Origin: Micromonospora halophytica
GTDB taxonomy: Bacteria > Actinomycetota > Actinomycetes > Mycobacteriales > Micromonosporaceae
Direction of reading: 5' to 3'
NCBI RefSeq assembly: GCF_900090245.1
Contig: NZ_FMDN01000015.1
Span: 62,001 to 126,000 of the forward strand
DNA length: 64,000 nt
Notes under the pieces: model-generated
Seen by the model: the letters and a program-made list of their open reading frames with translations, nothing else
Databases searched by the model: none
Told to the model about the DNA's origin: nothing
Made by a program: the position numbers and the translations under genes
Shown: positions 35,480 through 44,034 of the stretch, one piece after another
How positions within the stretch are numbered: position 1 is the first letter of the stretch
Layout: each line of letters begins with the position of its first letter

Positions 35480-36676
35480 ATGGCGGAAGTCCTGATCCTC
35501 CTGGAGCAGCCGACGCCCTACCGGAATCCGGTGCTGAACCACCTGCACGACGGTGGGCTGGACGTGCTCGTCCTCTACCACGATGCGGCTCTGGCCCTGC
35601 ACGGGTGGGGGCCGGTGCGGCCGGCCCATCCCTCCGGCACGGTCCCCGAGGGCACCCTGGCCGCCTGTGCCTTCGTCGCGCGGCAGATGCTGGCCGAGGA
35701 TCTGCGCGTGCTGTGCTGCTTCGGCTACCACCGACCGGCCAACCTGCTGGCGGTCCTGCTGGCGCGGTTGCGCGGCGTGCGGGTGGTGACCCGGTCGGAC
35801 AGCAACTGGCTGGACGAACGGCGGCGTCCCCGGCTCCGGCGGCTGCTCAAGAAGGCCGTACTGCGCCTGGTCTTCGGCAGCCGGACGCGGGTGTGGACGG
35901 TGGGCCGCCAGAACGACCTCTACTGGTCGCACTTCGGATTCGTCGACCGGCACCTGATCCCGTTGGACGTGCCCACGCCCCCGGTCGGCACCGGGGCCGA
36001 GGGTGCCGCCTTCCGCCGTGCCCTCGGTTCCGGCGTCGGCCTGGTCGTGCTGTATGTGGGCAGGCTGGTCGCGAACAAGGGCCTCGACACGTTGATCGAG
36101 GCCTTCCGGGCTTTCGAGGACCCCTCCGCGCGGTTGCTGGTCGTGGGGAAGGGGCCGTTGCGGCCGGCGGTCGACGAAGCGGCCCGGAGGGACCCTCGGA
36201 TCGTCGCGGTGGGGCCACTGACCCAGGACGAGCTCGGGTCCGCGTACGCCGCCGCCGATCTCTTCGTCCTGCCGTCGCACTACGAACCCTGGGGGCTGGT
36301 GGTGGCCGAAGCCCAGGCCAACGGTCTGCGGGTCGCGGTGAGCGACGTCGTGGGCTGCCACTGTGACCGGGTCGGACCGGAGAACGGCTGGGTGTTTCCC
36401 GTCGGGGACAGTCGGCGGCTGGCGGAGGTGTTCCGGGAGGCGGCGACCCTGCGGGACAGCGCAGGGGGCCTCCGGATCCCGCCCACACCGTCGTTCCACG
36501 CCGGCCCCGCCATGCTCGCCGACCTGGCCCGGCTCGGGGCGACGCCACGGCTCCGGGAGCCGGCCCGCGCGACGGGGCATGGCGAGCACCCGATGGACGC
36601 CACACCGGTTCCCGCGCCGGTGGCCTCCGAGCAGTTGCCCGCCGGTCGCTTCGACCGCGGCTCGCGCCCGGCGTGA
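35480..36676 (+). CDS. GT4 family glycosyltransferase
   Basis: A 398-residue GT-B enzyme. The C-terminal Rossmann half is typical of GT4: LYVGRLVANKGLDTLIEAFRAF near residue 193, LLVVGKGPL near 220, AYAAADLFVLPSHYEPWGLVVAEAQANG near 256 with the nucleotide-sugar glutamate in EPWGLVVAE. The N-terminal half lacks an obvious membrane anchor but has a basic helix (RRLLKKAVLRLVF) suited to peripheral membrane contact. The donor and acceptor cannot be read. It probably adds a hexose to the polyprenyl-linked repeat unit. The ATG at 35480 has AGGATGGG upstream. The C-terminal 40 residues are Pro/Ala-rich and probably disordered. Confidence 0.88.
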   Translation: MAEVLILLEQPTPYRNPVLNHLHDGGLDVLVLYHDAALALHGWGPVRPAHPSGTVPEGTLAACAFVARQMLAEDLRVLCCFGYHRPANLLAVLLARLRGVRVVTRSDSNWLDERRRPRLRRLLKKAVLRLVFGSRTRVWTVGRQNDLYWSHFGFVDRHLIPLDVPTPPVGTGAEGAAFRRALGSGVGLVVLYVGRLVANKGLDTLIEAFRAFEDPSARLLVVGKGPLRPAVDEAARRDPRIVAVGPLTQDELGSAYAAADLFVLPSHYEPWGLVVAEAQANGLRVAVSDVVGCHCDRVGPENGWVFPVGDSRRLAEVFREAATLRDSAGGLRIPPTPSFHAGPAMLADLARLGATPRLREPARATGHGEHPMDATPVPAPVASEQLPAGRFDRGSRPA

Positions 36677-36715
36677 GGGCGGCAGCTGGGCGGCCGCTCC
36701 GACCCGTGCCGCCTC

Positions 36716-36745
36716 GCCGGGCCGCCGACCACGCGGCGGCCCGGC
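36716..36745. terminator. Terminator hairpin between two convergent GT4 genes
   Basis: GCCGGGCCGCC pairs perfectly with GGCGGCCCGGC around an 8-nt loop in the 76-bp gap. Confidence 0.75.
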
Positions 36746-36752
36746 AGCACTT

Positions 36753-37988
36753 TCAGGCGCGGGCCCGCACCTGGTCGAGGATGTTCGACCTGTCGAGCGC
36801 GGCCCACCACGCCCGGTACGCGTCGCCGGCCGCCTGCCGGGCCCGCAGCCGCTCCTCCGGTGGCGCCCCGGCGAGCCGGTCGAGAACCCGGGCCAGGTCC
36901 GTCACCGTGAGATCCCGCAGCACGACACCGCCACCGTTGTCGAGGACCTCGTTCCACGGCGTCTGGTCCGAGCAGATCACGGGGCACGAGGCGGAGAGAC
37001 TTTCCGCGATGACGTAGCCGAAGTTCTCCCCGAGCGTCGGGAACACGAAGGCGTCGTAGCCGGCGAAGGTGTCGCGCACCTGATCCGGTGGCACCTCGCC
37101 GCGATATTCGAAGGTCACCGACGGCGGCAGCCGGTCGGCCAGCTGCTGACAGTGCCGCCAGTGGTCCAGGTCCTCGACCGGTCCGTAGGCGTGCAGGACG
37201 ACCGGCGTGGTCAGGTCCGCCAGTGCCGCCAGGACCAGCGCGAGGTTCTTCTTGGGAGAGATCCGTCCGATGAAGACGAGTCGTGCCGTCGGGCCGGTGG
37301 AGGCCACCGCGAGTGGTTCGCCCGGGAGGCGGACCTGGTTGGCGCTCACCTCCACCCGGGCCCAGGGCAGGGCGTTGCGGATCAGATCGGCCTCCTCGGC
37401 GCACGTCGCGTGCCAGAGCGTGTCGCCCCACCTGAGAAAGCGTTGCCAGAACCAGAGGAAGGCGCGCTTCTTGCGCGCCTTCAGGGTGAGCGCCCCGGGC
37501 GAGAATTCGCCGTGCGGCGCGACGAGGATCCGCCCGGCGTGGATCAGACCGGATCGCGCGACGATGATCGACGCGATGGAGAAGGTGGACCACAGGCTGT
37601 TGACGTACATCAGGTCGAAGCGTTCGGTCCGCAGCGTCCGCCACAGCTCCCACCACTGTCGCGGGCGAGTGACGTCGAGGTAGAAGACACGGGACCGGCC
37701 CCGCTGCGCCCAGCGGCCGCTCAGGCCTGGGTAGGGGGCGGAGTCACCCAGGTCCCGGTCGCTCGTCACCATCGTCACGGTGACGTCCTCCGGGCAGGTG
37801 TCGAGCAGTCCGGCGATGGCTCGTACCGGACCGCCGGCGCGGAAACCCGGTTCGAAGTACCGGTAGGTCAACAGGACCCGGAACGGGCCGGCCCGATCGT
37901 CGCGCCGACGAGGGTCGGCGGGGATCGCCCGGTCCCCGGGGCGAGGGGAGCGGACCGGGTGGTGCGTGCCGCGCTCTGAGATCGCCAC
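36753..37988 (-). CDS. GT4 family glycosyltransferase
   Basis: A 411-residue GT-B enzyme. After a Pro/Arg-rich N-terminal 35 residues, the acceptor-binding motif TYRYFEPGFRAGGPVRAIAGL is near 40. LVFIGRISPKKNLALVLAAL lies near 245 and VFPTLGENFGYVIAESLSASCPVICS near 320 with the conserved ENFG...E donor site. HGEFSPGALTLKARKKRAFLWFW near 158 resembles WbpY/RfaG-like acceptors. The start GTG at 37988 has no ribosome site; a shorter start inside the Arg-rich region is possible. It is divergent from the polymerase gene with a 298-bp AT-richer region between, a likely shared promoter zone. Substrate unknown. Confidence 0.88.
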   Translation of the reverse strand: MAISERGTHHPVRSPRPGDRAIPADPRRRDDRAGPFRVLLTYRYFEPGFRAGGPVRAIAGLLDTCPEDVTVTMVTSDRDLGDSAPYPGLSGRWAQRGRSRVFYLDVTRPRQWWELWRTLRTERFDLMYVNSLWSTFSIASIIVARSGLIHAGRILVAPHGEFSPGALTLKARKKRAFLWFWQRFLRWGDTLWHATCAEEADLIRNALPWARVEVSANQVRLPGEPLAVASTGPTARLVFIGRISPKKNLALVLAALADLTTPVVLHAYGPVEDLDHWRHCQQLADRLPPSVTFEYRGEVPPDQVRDTFAGYDAFVFPTLGENFGYVIAESLSASCPVICSDQTPWNEVLDNGGGVVLRDLTVTDLARVLDRLAGAPPEERLRARQAAGDAYRAWWAALDRSNILDQVRARA

Positions 37989-38286
37989 ACCGATACAACG
38001 ATGTGGACGGAGAAAAGTGGTGAAAATATGTTTTCGGGGTTAAAAGTCCGATTCTTGGTAGAGTCACCCCAGTCGTCGGTGACGATGTCTTCAGGGCGTC
38101 GCGGTCGGCAGGGCCGGCCGGCGTAACCCGGTCGGCGGAAGCCGCGTTGAGCGGGATGCCGGGCACGCACCCCCGCTCACGTCGGGACGTCGGACGACAA
38201 GTGTCGCCAAGGGCGCCCGTGATCCGAGCCTGCGGCACGAGCCGGCACCGACCGTCGGGGCGTCGAAGTGCAGGGGGACTGTTGCC
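37989..38286. promoter_or_regulatory. Divergent promoter region between a GT4 gene and the Wzy-like gene
   Basis: 298 bp without a gene. Bases 38015-38070 are clearly AT-richer than the rest of the window (GAAAATATG, TTAAAAG), as expected for the control region of two divergent transcripts. I could not fix exact promoter boxes. Confidence 0.45.
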
Positions 38287-39795
38287 GTGCTTGATCAGCG
38301 TGTGGAATCCCGGTCCGGGGTGGCGCCGGCTCCGGCGGCGCCCGCGGTGGCCGGTCCACGGCCGGCGCAGTTGGGCGTGCCCGCGGGACTGGCCTGGCTC
38401 TGCCTGGGACTGGTGGCGCTCGCCCTGGACGCCCTGACGGACTACGGCGACCGTCGCTACCTGGCCACGCTCGCCCTCGGCGTGCTGTCCGTCGTCTTCG
38501 GACTCTGGGTCTTCTGGTGGGACGGTGGCGGACGGATCACCGCGATCGGCGCCTACAACTTCGGCTTCGCCCTCCTCGTCGGCTTCGCGGCGGTCTACCA
38601 GACGGTCAAGACGGCTGTCGAGGCTCCGCAGGTCCCACTGTTGCGCGCGATCGCACTCTGCTACTTCATCCAGGTCACCACCTGGCTTGTCTTCTGGACC
38701 AGGCGGCCGGTCCGGCCCGTGCCCCGCTACGTCCACTCGGATCCGGCGCTGACCGGCCGGATGGCGGTGTGGGGCGGCGTGCTGCTGGCGGTCGCGGTGC
38801 TGCTCGGGTTCACCGCGCAGAGTCGGCATCCGTTGGTGCAACCCGCGGGTTTCGTCGGCGTGGTGCTGTTGGGCGTCGGTCTGCTCAGCGGCAGACGCCG
38901 GAGCCGTCGCCTCTGGTACGGCCTGGTGCCGGCGGCCGGCTTCGCCGTGTACGTGATCTACCTGTTCTCCGGCTTCGGGCGCATCATTCTCGGGTCCCTG
39001 GGCCTGGCGCTCGCGATCATCCTGGCCGACCGGGCTCGTGGCCGACGGTACGTCAAGAGCGCGGTCCTGGCTGTCCTGGCGCCGACGATCTTTCTGCTCG
39101 GACGCGCCCGGGCCACCGCAGGGGACGCCACCGCGTTCGACGTGGATCCGGACGGTATGGGTTCGGCCGTGGGGCCCTTCCATCAGTTCGCGAGGTTGCT
39201 GGGGTTCGACGACTTCGGGATGCTCCCCAGGGGTTGGGGCGACACCTTCCTCACCGCCGCCGTGGCCCTGGTGCCCCGGTCGGTGTGGCCCGACAAGCCC
39301 GTCGGGTTCGGCGCGGAACTTGTGCCGTACCTGACCCCCGAACTCGCCGGCACCGGGCACTCGGACGCGGCGCTCTTCTTCGGGGAGTGGCTGTTCAACT
39401 TCGGACCCGTCGGTCTGTTGCTGATGATCCCGGTGACCGGACTGGCGGTCCGAGGGCTCGACGGCCTGATGAACCGGATGGCGTCGAGGTCGACGCCGGC
39501 GGGACTGATCGGCTACGTCGCCGTCGTCCTCGGCGTCGCCGGTCTCATCGATCTGCTCTGGGTGGGCACCTTCACCTACGTCGCCCGGACGGGTTCGCGT
39601 CTCCTGGTGGTCCTGGTGCTGCTCGTGATCGTCGTCCTCTGGCGGAAGGGCCTGCCGCAGGTCCCGGGCGCGATCGGCGGCGTGCCGGACGTGAATCGGC
39701 GTCGGCGCGCGCAGGGCCCGTCCTGGTCGGTCTCGAGCGGGGGCGGGGAGCGGCCGGTGCAGGTGTCGTCGCGGACGCTCACCAACCGTTCCTAG
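38287..39795 (+). CDS. Oligosaccharide repeat-unit polymerase-like membrane protein (Wzy type)
   Basis: A 502-residue integral membrane protein with about 11-12 spans. A long extracytoplasmic loop near residues 280-340 (AFDVDPDGMGSAVGPFHQFARLLG to AELVPYLTPELAGTGHSDAALFFGEWLF) is the usual place for Wzy catalytic arginines. The Gly-Pro-rich end of the loop, FGEWLFNFGPVGLLLM, resembles O-antigen polymerases of Gram-positive capsule loci. It would join repeat units exported by the flippase at 33892. The GTG at 38287 follows AGGGGGA. The C-terminal 45 residues are hydrophilic. Wzy sequences diverge widely, so the assignment rests on topology, loop and neighbours. Confidence 0.72.
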   Translation: MLDQRVESRSGVAPAPAAPAVAGPRPAQLGVPAGLAWLCLGLVALALDALTDYGDRRYLATLALGVLSVVFGLWVFWWDGGGRITAIGAYNFGFALLVGFAAVYQTVKTAVEAPQVPLLRAIALCYFIQVTTWLVFWTRRPVRPVPRYVHSDPALTGRMAVWGGVLLAVAVLLGFTAQSRHPLVQPAGFVGVVLLGVGLLSGRRRSRRLWYGLVPAAGFAVYVIYLFSGFGRIILGSLGLALAIILADRARGRRYVKSAVLAVLAPTIFLLGRARATAGDATAFDVDPDGMGSAVGPFHQFARLLGFDDFGMLPRGWGDTFLTAAVALVPRSVWPDKPVGFGAELVPYLTPELAGTGHSDAALFFGEWLFNFGPVGLLLMIPVTGLAVRGLDGLMNRMASRSTPAGLIGYVAVVLGVAGLIDLLWVGTFTYVARTGSRLLVVLVLLVIVVLWRKGLPQVPGAIGGVPDVNRRRRAQGPSWSVSSGGGERPVQVSSRTLTNRS

Positions 39796-39834
39796 CCGGC
39801 TGTGTCCGAAATGTGCATATAAGCCAGCGTCTGA

Positions 39835-39856
39835 CGTTATCCAACGTCGTTATCCA
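39835..39856. repeat. Tandem CGTTATCCA repeat upstream of capE
   Basis: Two copies of CGTTATCCA start 13 bp apart (39835-39843 and 39848-39856), about 76 bp before the capE start and just after an AT-rich TATAAG at 39818-39823. It could be a pair of regulator half-sites. Confidence 0.35.
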
Positions 39857-39932
39857 GGTCAGTTCCCCTTTCTGCCGTCCGGGGCGCGCCGCCGCACAGA
39901 GATTCCGCCCGACAGAACGAACAGGAGCGTCC

Positions 39933-40970
39933 GTGAGTACACCACTTGCCGGCCGTCGAGTGTTGATCACCGGCGGCACGGGTTCCTTCGGCCGCACGAT
40001 GGCCCGCCGGCTGCTCGACCGTGGCGTCGAGGAGATCCGCGTGCTCAGCCGGGACGAGGCCAAGCAGGACGCGATGCGTCGGCTGCTCGGTGACGATCGG
40101 GTGCGCTACTACGTCGGCGACGTGCGTGACCTGGACTCGGTGTACCGGGCCACCCGGGAGATGGACCTCGTCTTCCACGCGGCCGCCCTGAAGCAGGTGC
40201 CCTCGTGCGAGTTCTTCCCGCTGGAGGCCGTCCGCACCAACGTGCTGGGCAGTGCGAACGTCATCGAGGCGGCGGAACGCAGCGGGGTCGGCTCGGTGGT
40301 GATGCTGAGCACCGACAAGGCGGTCCACCCGGTCAACGCGATGGGGATCAGCAAGGCGCTGATGGAGAAGGTCGCCCAGGCGTACGCCCGCAACAACCCA
40401 CGCGGCCGGACCGTGGTCTCCTGCGTCCGGTACGGCAACGTCATGTACTCGCGCGGCTCGGTCATCCCGCTCTTCGTCGAGCAGATCAGGGCGGGGGTGG
40501 CCCTGACGGTCACCAACCCTGGCATGACCCGCTTCCTGATGTCGTTGGACGACTCGGTCGAACTGGTCGAGCACGCGTTCGAGCGGGCCCGCCCCGGGGA
40601 CGTCTTCGTCCGCAAGGCCGCCGCCTGCACCATCGGTGATCTCGCCGAGGCGATCTGCCGGCTGTTCGACGTGCCGGCCAAGCTCGACGTGATCGGGGTC
40701 CGGCACGGCGAGAAGCAGGACGAGACGCTGGCCAGCCGGGAGGAACTCGCCCGCGCCGACGACTTCGGTGACTTCTTCCGGGTACCGGTGGACGCCCGCG
40801 ACCTGAACTACGCGCTCTACGTGTCCGAGGGGGAGTTCGCCGGGTCGGTCGGCGAGGACTTCAACTCCGCCAACGCGCCGCGACTCGACGTCCGGCAGAT
40901 CATGGACCTGCTGCGGACGCTGCCCGAGATCCGGGCGGAGCTGGCGGTGCGGGAGCCGGTGTCGTGCTGA
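39933..40970 (+). CDS. capE: UDP-GlcNAc 4,6-dehydratase/5-epimerase CapE (FnlA/WbjB)
   Basis: A 345-residue extended-SDR enzyme that starts UDP-L-FucNAc synthesis from UDP-GlcNAc. The cofactor motif TGGTGSFGRTMARRLL is near residue 13. HAAALKQVPSCEFFPLEAVRTNVLGS near 87 and STDKAVHPVNAMGISKALMEK near 129 carry the Asp-Lys pair and the SMK-type lysine of the CapD/CapE family, and VRYGNVMYSRGSVIPLF is near 165. A length near 345 and the cytosolic layout separate it from the large membrane CapD/WbpM dehydratases. The GTG at 39933 follows AGGAGCG. Its stop overlaps capF by 7 bp. CapG is at 27606 on the same strand. Confidence 0.92.
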   Translation: MSTPLAGRRVLITGGTGSFGRTMARRLLDRGVEEIRVLSRDEAKQDAMRRLLGDDRVRYYVGDVRDLDSVYRATREMDLVFHAAALKQVPSCEFFPLEAVRTNVLGSANVIEAAERSGVGSVVMLSTDKAVHPVNAMGISKALMEKVAQAYARNNPRGRTVVSCVRYGNVMYSRGSVIPLFVEQIRAGVALTVTNPGMTRFLMSLDDSVELVEHAFERARPGDVFVRKAAACTIGDLAEAICRLFDVPAKLDVIGVRHGEKQDETLASREELARADDFGDFFRVPVDARDLNYALYVSEGEFAGSVGEDFNSANAPRLDVRQIMDLLRTLPEIRAELAVREPVSC

Positions 40971-42088
40971 GGCTGGCCGTCACCGGCGCCGGTGGCTTCC
41001 TCGGCTGGCACGTCCGGGTGCTCATCCGGGCGCTCGGCTGGCCGGAGCCGATCGTGATCAGCCGGGCCGACCTGGCCGACGCGGACACCGTGGCGGCCCG
41101 GATCGACGGGCTCGACCGGGTGCTGCACCTGGCCGGCGTCAACCGTGGCGAGCCGGCGGACGTCGCCGCCGGCAACGTGGAACTGGCCGCCGCGCTCGCC
41201 CGCGGGCTGCGCCGCTGCGCCGCCCCGCCCGCGGCGGTGGTCTTCGCCAACTCCGTGCAGGCCGGCAACGGAACCCCGTACGGCGACTCGAAGGCCGTGG
41301 CCGCGGCCACCCTGGCCAACGTCGGCCTCGACCTCGTCGACCTGCGGCTGCCCAATCTGTACGGGGAACACGGCCGGCCCTACTACAACTCGGTGGTGGC
41401 GACCTTCTGCCGCCAGCTCGCCGAGGGCGTACGGCCGGAGGTCCACGAGGATCGGGAGCTGACCCTCGTACACGCGACCGACGCCGCCGCGGCGCTGGTC
41501 GCCGCGCCGGCCGCCGGCCCGTGGGACGCGACCATGCCGGGACTGCGGACCGGGGTACGGGAGCTGGCCGCCCGCCTGTCCGGGTACGCCGCCGTCTACG
41601 ACGCCGGTGAGATCCCACCGCTGACCGACCGGCACGCGGTCCGGCTGTTCAACACCTACCGTTCGCACCGTTTCCCGACGCGGCGCCCGTCGTCGCTGCC
41701 CCGACACGCCGACCGGCGGGGTGAGCTGGTGGAGGCGGTCAGGGCGCACGGTGGGCAGGGGCAGACCTTCTGTTCGCGCACCCGCCCCGGCGTCACCCGC
41801 GGCGAGCACTTCCACCTGGCGAAGGTCGAGCGCTTCGTGGTGCTGAAGGGCAGCGCCGAGATCAGCCTGCGACGGATCGGGCACGGCGACGTGGTGCGGT
41901 TCACGGTCACCGGTGACCGACCGGTGGCGGTGGACATGCCGACGATGTGGGCCCACAACATCACCAACACCGGGTCGGACGACCTGCTCACCCTCTTCTG
42001 GACCAACGAACTGTTCGATCCGACCCGGGCGGACACCTGGCCCGAGCCGGTCGAGCGCAGGGCCGGGACACCGGCGGTGACGGTGTGA
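40964..42088 (+). CDS. capF: CapF: NAD-dependent reductase fused to a cupin C-3 epimerase domain
   Basis: A 374-residue two-domain enzyme. Residues 1-245 form an SDR with TGAGGFLGWHVRVLIRAL at the start, HLAGVNRG near 48 and a shortened catalytic region YGDSKAVAAATL. Residues 260-370 form a cupin with the metal-binding pattern SRTRPGVTRGEHFHLAKVERFVVLKG and a late MWAHNITNTG. This is the architecture of Staphylococcus CapF, whose cupin epimerises C-3 before the SDR domain reduces C-4 to give UDP-N-acetyl-L-pneumosamine. It acts after CapE and before CapG. The GTG overlaps the capE stop, and the 3' end overlaps the next GT gene in GTGA. Confidence 0.92.
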   Translation: MLRLAVTGAGGFLGWHVRVLIRALGWPEPIVISRADLADADTVAARIDGLDRVLHLAGVNRGEPADVAAGNVELAAALARGLRRCAAPPAAVVFANSVQAGNGTPYGDSKAVAAATLANVGLDLVDLRLPNLYGEHGRPYYNSVVATFCRQLAEGVRPEVHEDRELTLVHATDAAAALVAAPAAGPWDATMPGLRTGVRELAARLSGYAAVYDAGEIPPLTDRHAVRLFNTYRSHRFPTRRPSSLPRHADRRGELVEAVRAHGGQGQTFCSRTRPGVTRGEHFHLAKVERFVVLKGSAEISLRRIGHGDVVRFTVTGDRPVAVDMPTMWAHNITNTGSDDLLTLFWTNELFDPTRADTWPEPVERRAGTPAVTV

Positions 42089-43323
42089 AGATCGGACTGC
42101 TCACCCAGTGGTTTCCACCCGAGCCGGCGTACATTCCCGGCGGCCTCGCCACGGAACTCGCCGGTCGTGGTCACGAGGTCCGGGTGCTCACCGCGTTCCC
42201 GAACTACCCGGGCGGACGGATCTACCCGGGTTACCGGCAGCGGTGGGGGACACGGGAGACGTACGCAGGAGCGGTCGTGCGGCGCGTGCCGGTGTACCCG
42301 AGCCACGACGCGTCGGCCGTCGGACGGGTGGGCAACTACCTCTCCTTCGGCGTCACCAGCTCGCTCGCGGCGCTCCGTCACCTGCGCGACGTGGACGCGG
42401 TCTACGTCTACCACCCACCGGCCACCACGGTGGCCGCCACCGTCCTGCCCCGACTGATCCGGCGGACCCCCGTGCTGCTGCACGTACAGGACATCTGGCC
42501 GGAGTCGGTCACCGCCTCCGCGATGGCTCCCGACGGCACGGTGGGACGGCTCCTGGAGCGGACGCTCGCGGCGACCATGCGTCGGATCTACCGGACAGCC
42601 GACGCGATCGCCGTGCTCTCCCCGTCGATGGGCGAGCTCGTCGTCGAACGTGGCGCCGATCCGGCCCGGGTGCGGGTGGTCTTCAACTGGACCCAGGAGG
42701 AGCTGTTCCGTCCGCTGCCGCCGACCCCTGCCGCGCGGACGGCCGTCGGGCACCGGGGCCGGTGCACCGTGATGTTCGCCGGCAACATGGGTCCCTTCCA
42801 GCGGATCGAGACGGCCGTACGCGCGGCCGCGGCGCTGACCGACCGCGTCGACCTGGTGCTGGTGGGGTCCGGCACCGAGGAGGACCAGGCGCGGCGACTG
42901 GCCACCGACCTCGGGGCGACGAACGTCCGGTTCCTCGGTCGACGACCGCCGCACGAGATGCCCGATCTGTACGGGGCGGCGGACTTCCAACTGGTGATCC
43001 TGCGCGACCTGCCGGCACTGCGGGGCACCGTCCCGTCCAAGCTGCAGGCGGCGCTGGCCTGCGCCCGGCCGGTGGTCGTCGCCGCACACGGCGACGCGGC
43101 CGGCCTGGTGCGGGCGCACCGCGTCGGGTTGACCTGCCCGCCGGAGGACTGGCGGGCCCTGGCCGACCGGTTCGCGGCCGCAGCGGCGATGCCCGAGGCG
43201 GAGCGGGCCGAGATGGGCCGCCGGGCCCGGCAGGTCTACCTCGAGCGGATGTCATTGCGTACGGGTGTCGACCAGATCGAGGACATGCTCGTCAAGATCG
43301 CAGCCGGCGGGCGCGGGGTGTGA
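42085..43323 (+). CDS. GT4 glycosyltransferase, probable L-FucNAc transferase (WbuB/WbjE-like)
   Basis: A 412-residue GT-B enzyme translationally coupled to capF (GTGA overlap). LTQWFPPEPAYIPGGLATELAGRGHEVRVLTAFPNYPGG at the N-terminus and HVQDIWPESVTASAM near 130 are typical of WbuB/WbjE enzymes, which follow the fnl/wbj genes in E. coli O26 and Pseudomonas O11 loci and transfer L-FucNAc. The donor half has VMFAGNMGPFQRIETAVRAA near 230 and VPSKLQAALACARPVVVAAHG near 315. The synteny capE-capF-GT makes UDP-L-FucNAc the most likely donor. Acceptor unknown, presumably the lipid-linked first sugar. Confidence 0.85.
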   Translation: MKIGLLTQWFPPEPAYIPGGLATELAGRGHEVRVLTAFPNYPGGRIYPGYRQRWGTRETYAGAVVRRVPVYPSHDASAVGRVGNYLSFGVTSSLAALRHLRDVDAVYVYHPPATTVAATVLPRLIRRTPVLLHVQDIWPESVTASAMAPDGTVGRLLERTLAATMRRIYRTADAIAVLSPSMGELVVERGADPARVRVVFNWTQEELFRPLPPTPAARTAVGHRGRCTVMFAGNMGPFQRIETAVRAAAALTDRVDLVLVGSGTEEDQARRLATDLGATNVRFLGRRPPHEMPDLYGAADFQLVILRDLPALRGTVPSKLQAALACARPVVVAAHGDAAGLVRAHRVGLTCPPEDWRALADRFAAAAAMPEAERAEMGRRARQVYLERMSLRTGVDQIEDMLVKIAAGGRGV

Positions 43324-43395
43324 CGGTGACCGCACCGGCCTGACCGGTGTCGTCAAGGGCACGGCGTCGCGGGCACCCGCGCCCATCGTGGCCGC

Positions 43396-44034
43396 TCAGT
43401 GCCCGTTCGGGGCGTACGCCACCGGTTCCGACCCCACCCGTTCGACGCCGGACACGGGCACCGGCCGGGGCCCGCAGACGCGCTCGACGTACTCGTCGGC
43501 ATCCGGCAGGGCGTCGAAGTCGGACCGCAGCGCCGCCACCCGGATCAGGTCCCGCCACTCGCCCCGCCGGAAGACCGAGGCGCGTTCCCGGCCCTCCACC
43601 CGGAAGCCGCAGCGACGGACGTACGCGCCGAGGCTCGCGCCGTTGAAGTCGAGGATCGTGCTGTGCAGCCGGCGCAACCCCACCTCGTAGAAGGCCCACG
43701 CCATGAGCAGCTTGATGGCGTCACTGCCCGCACCCTTGGGTGCCAGCCCCGGCATGAGCTTCGCGGCGGTCAGGGCGGACTGGTTGTGCCAGTCGAGCTC
43801 CCAGAGGCCGGTGAGCCCGATGGGCTCGCCGGTCGCCTGGTCCGTCACGGTCAACCGATGGAGGTGCGGGTCGCCGATCGACCTCTGCAACCACTCCCGT
43901 TGTCCTTCGGCGCTGATCGGCCAGCCCCACCCGACGACGTGCGTCCGCACGGGGGTGCAGTTGGCCAACGCCGCCAGGAAGTCCAGGTCGTCGGCGCGCA
44001 CGGGGCGCAGCTCGACGAGTCGTCCGGTCAGCAT
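43396..44034 (-). CDS. GNAT family N-acetyltransferase (RimJ/RimL-like)
   Basis: A 212-residue acetyltransferase with the Acetyltransf_3 layout: RLVELRPVRADDLDFLAALANC at the start, GEPIGLTGLWELDWHNQSA near 72, and a coenzyme-A pyrophosphate loop around PKGAGSDAIKLLMAWAF near 98, where Q/RxxGxG/A is replaced by PKGAGS. LHSTILDFNGASLGAYVRRCGFRVEGRER is the common C-terminal half. The ATG at 44034 follows a complete AAGGAGG. It overlaps the aminotransferase-like gene by 7 bp and ends a five-gene operon. In this setting it may acetylate the amino group of a sugar nucleotide, although RimJ-type protein acetylation cannot be excluded. Confidence 0.85.
   Translation of the reverse strand: MLTGRLVELRPVRADDLDFLAALANCTPVRTHVVGWGWPISAEGQREWLQRSIGDPHLHRLTVTDQATGEPIGLTGLWELDWHNQSALTAAKLMPGLAPKGAGSDAIKLLMAWAFYEVGLRRLHSTILDFNGASLGAYVRRCGFRVEGRERASVFRRGEWRDLIRVAALRSDFDALPDADEYVERVCGPRPVPVSGVERVGSEPVAYAPNGH

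Noticed and set aside
37989..38286. A small gene in the gap before the Wzy-like gene
   Set aside because: Short frames exist but none has a ribosome site and coding-like composition. The AT-rich patch fits a promoter better.
39835..39856. CRISPR-like repeat
   Set aside because: Only two 9-bp copies with a 4-bp gap. No spacers, no cas genes.
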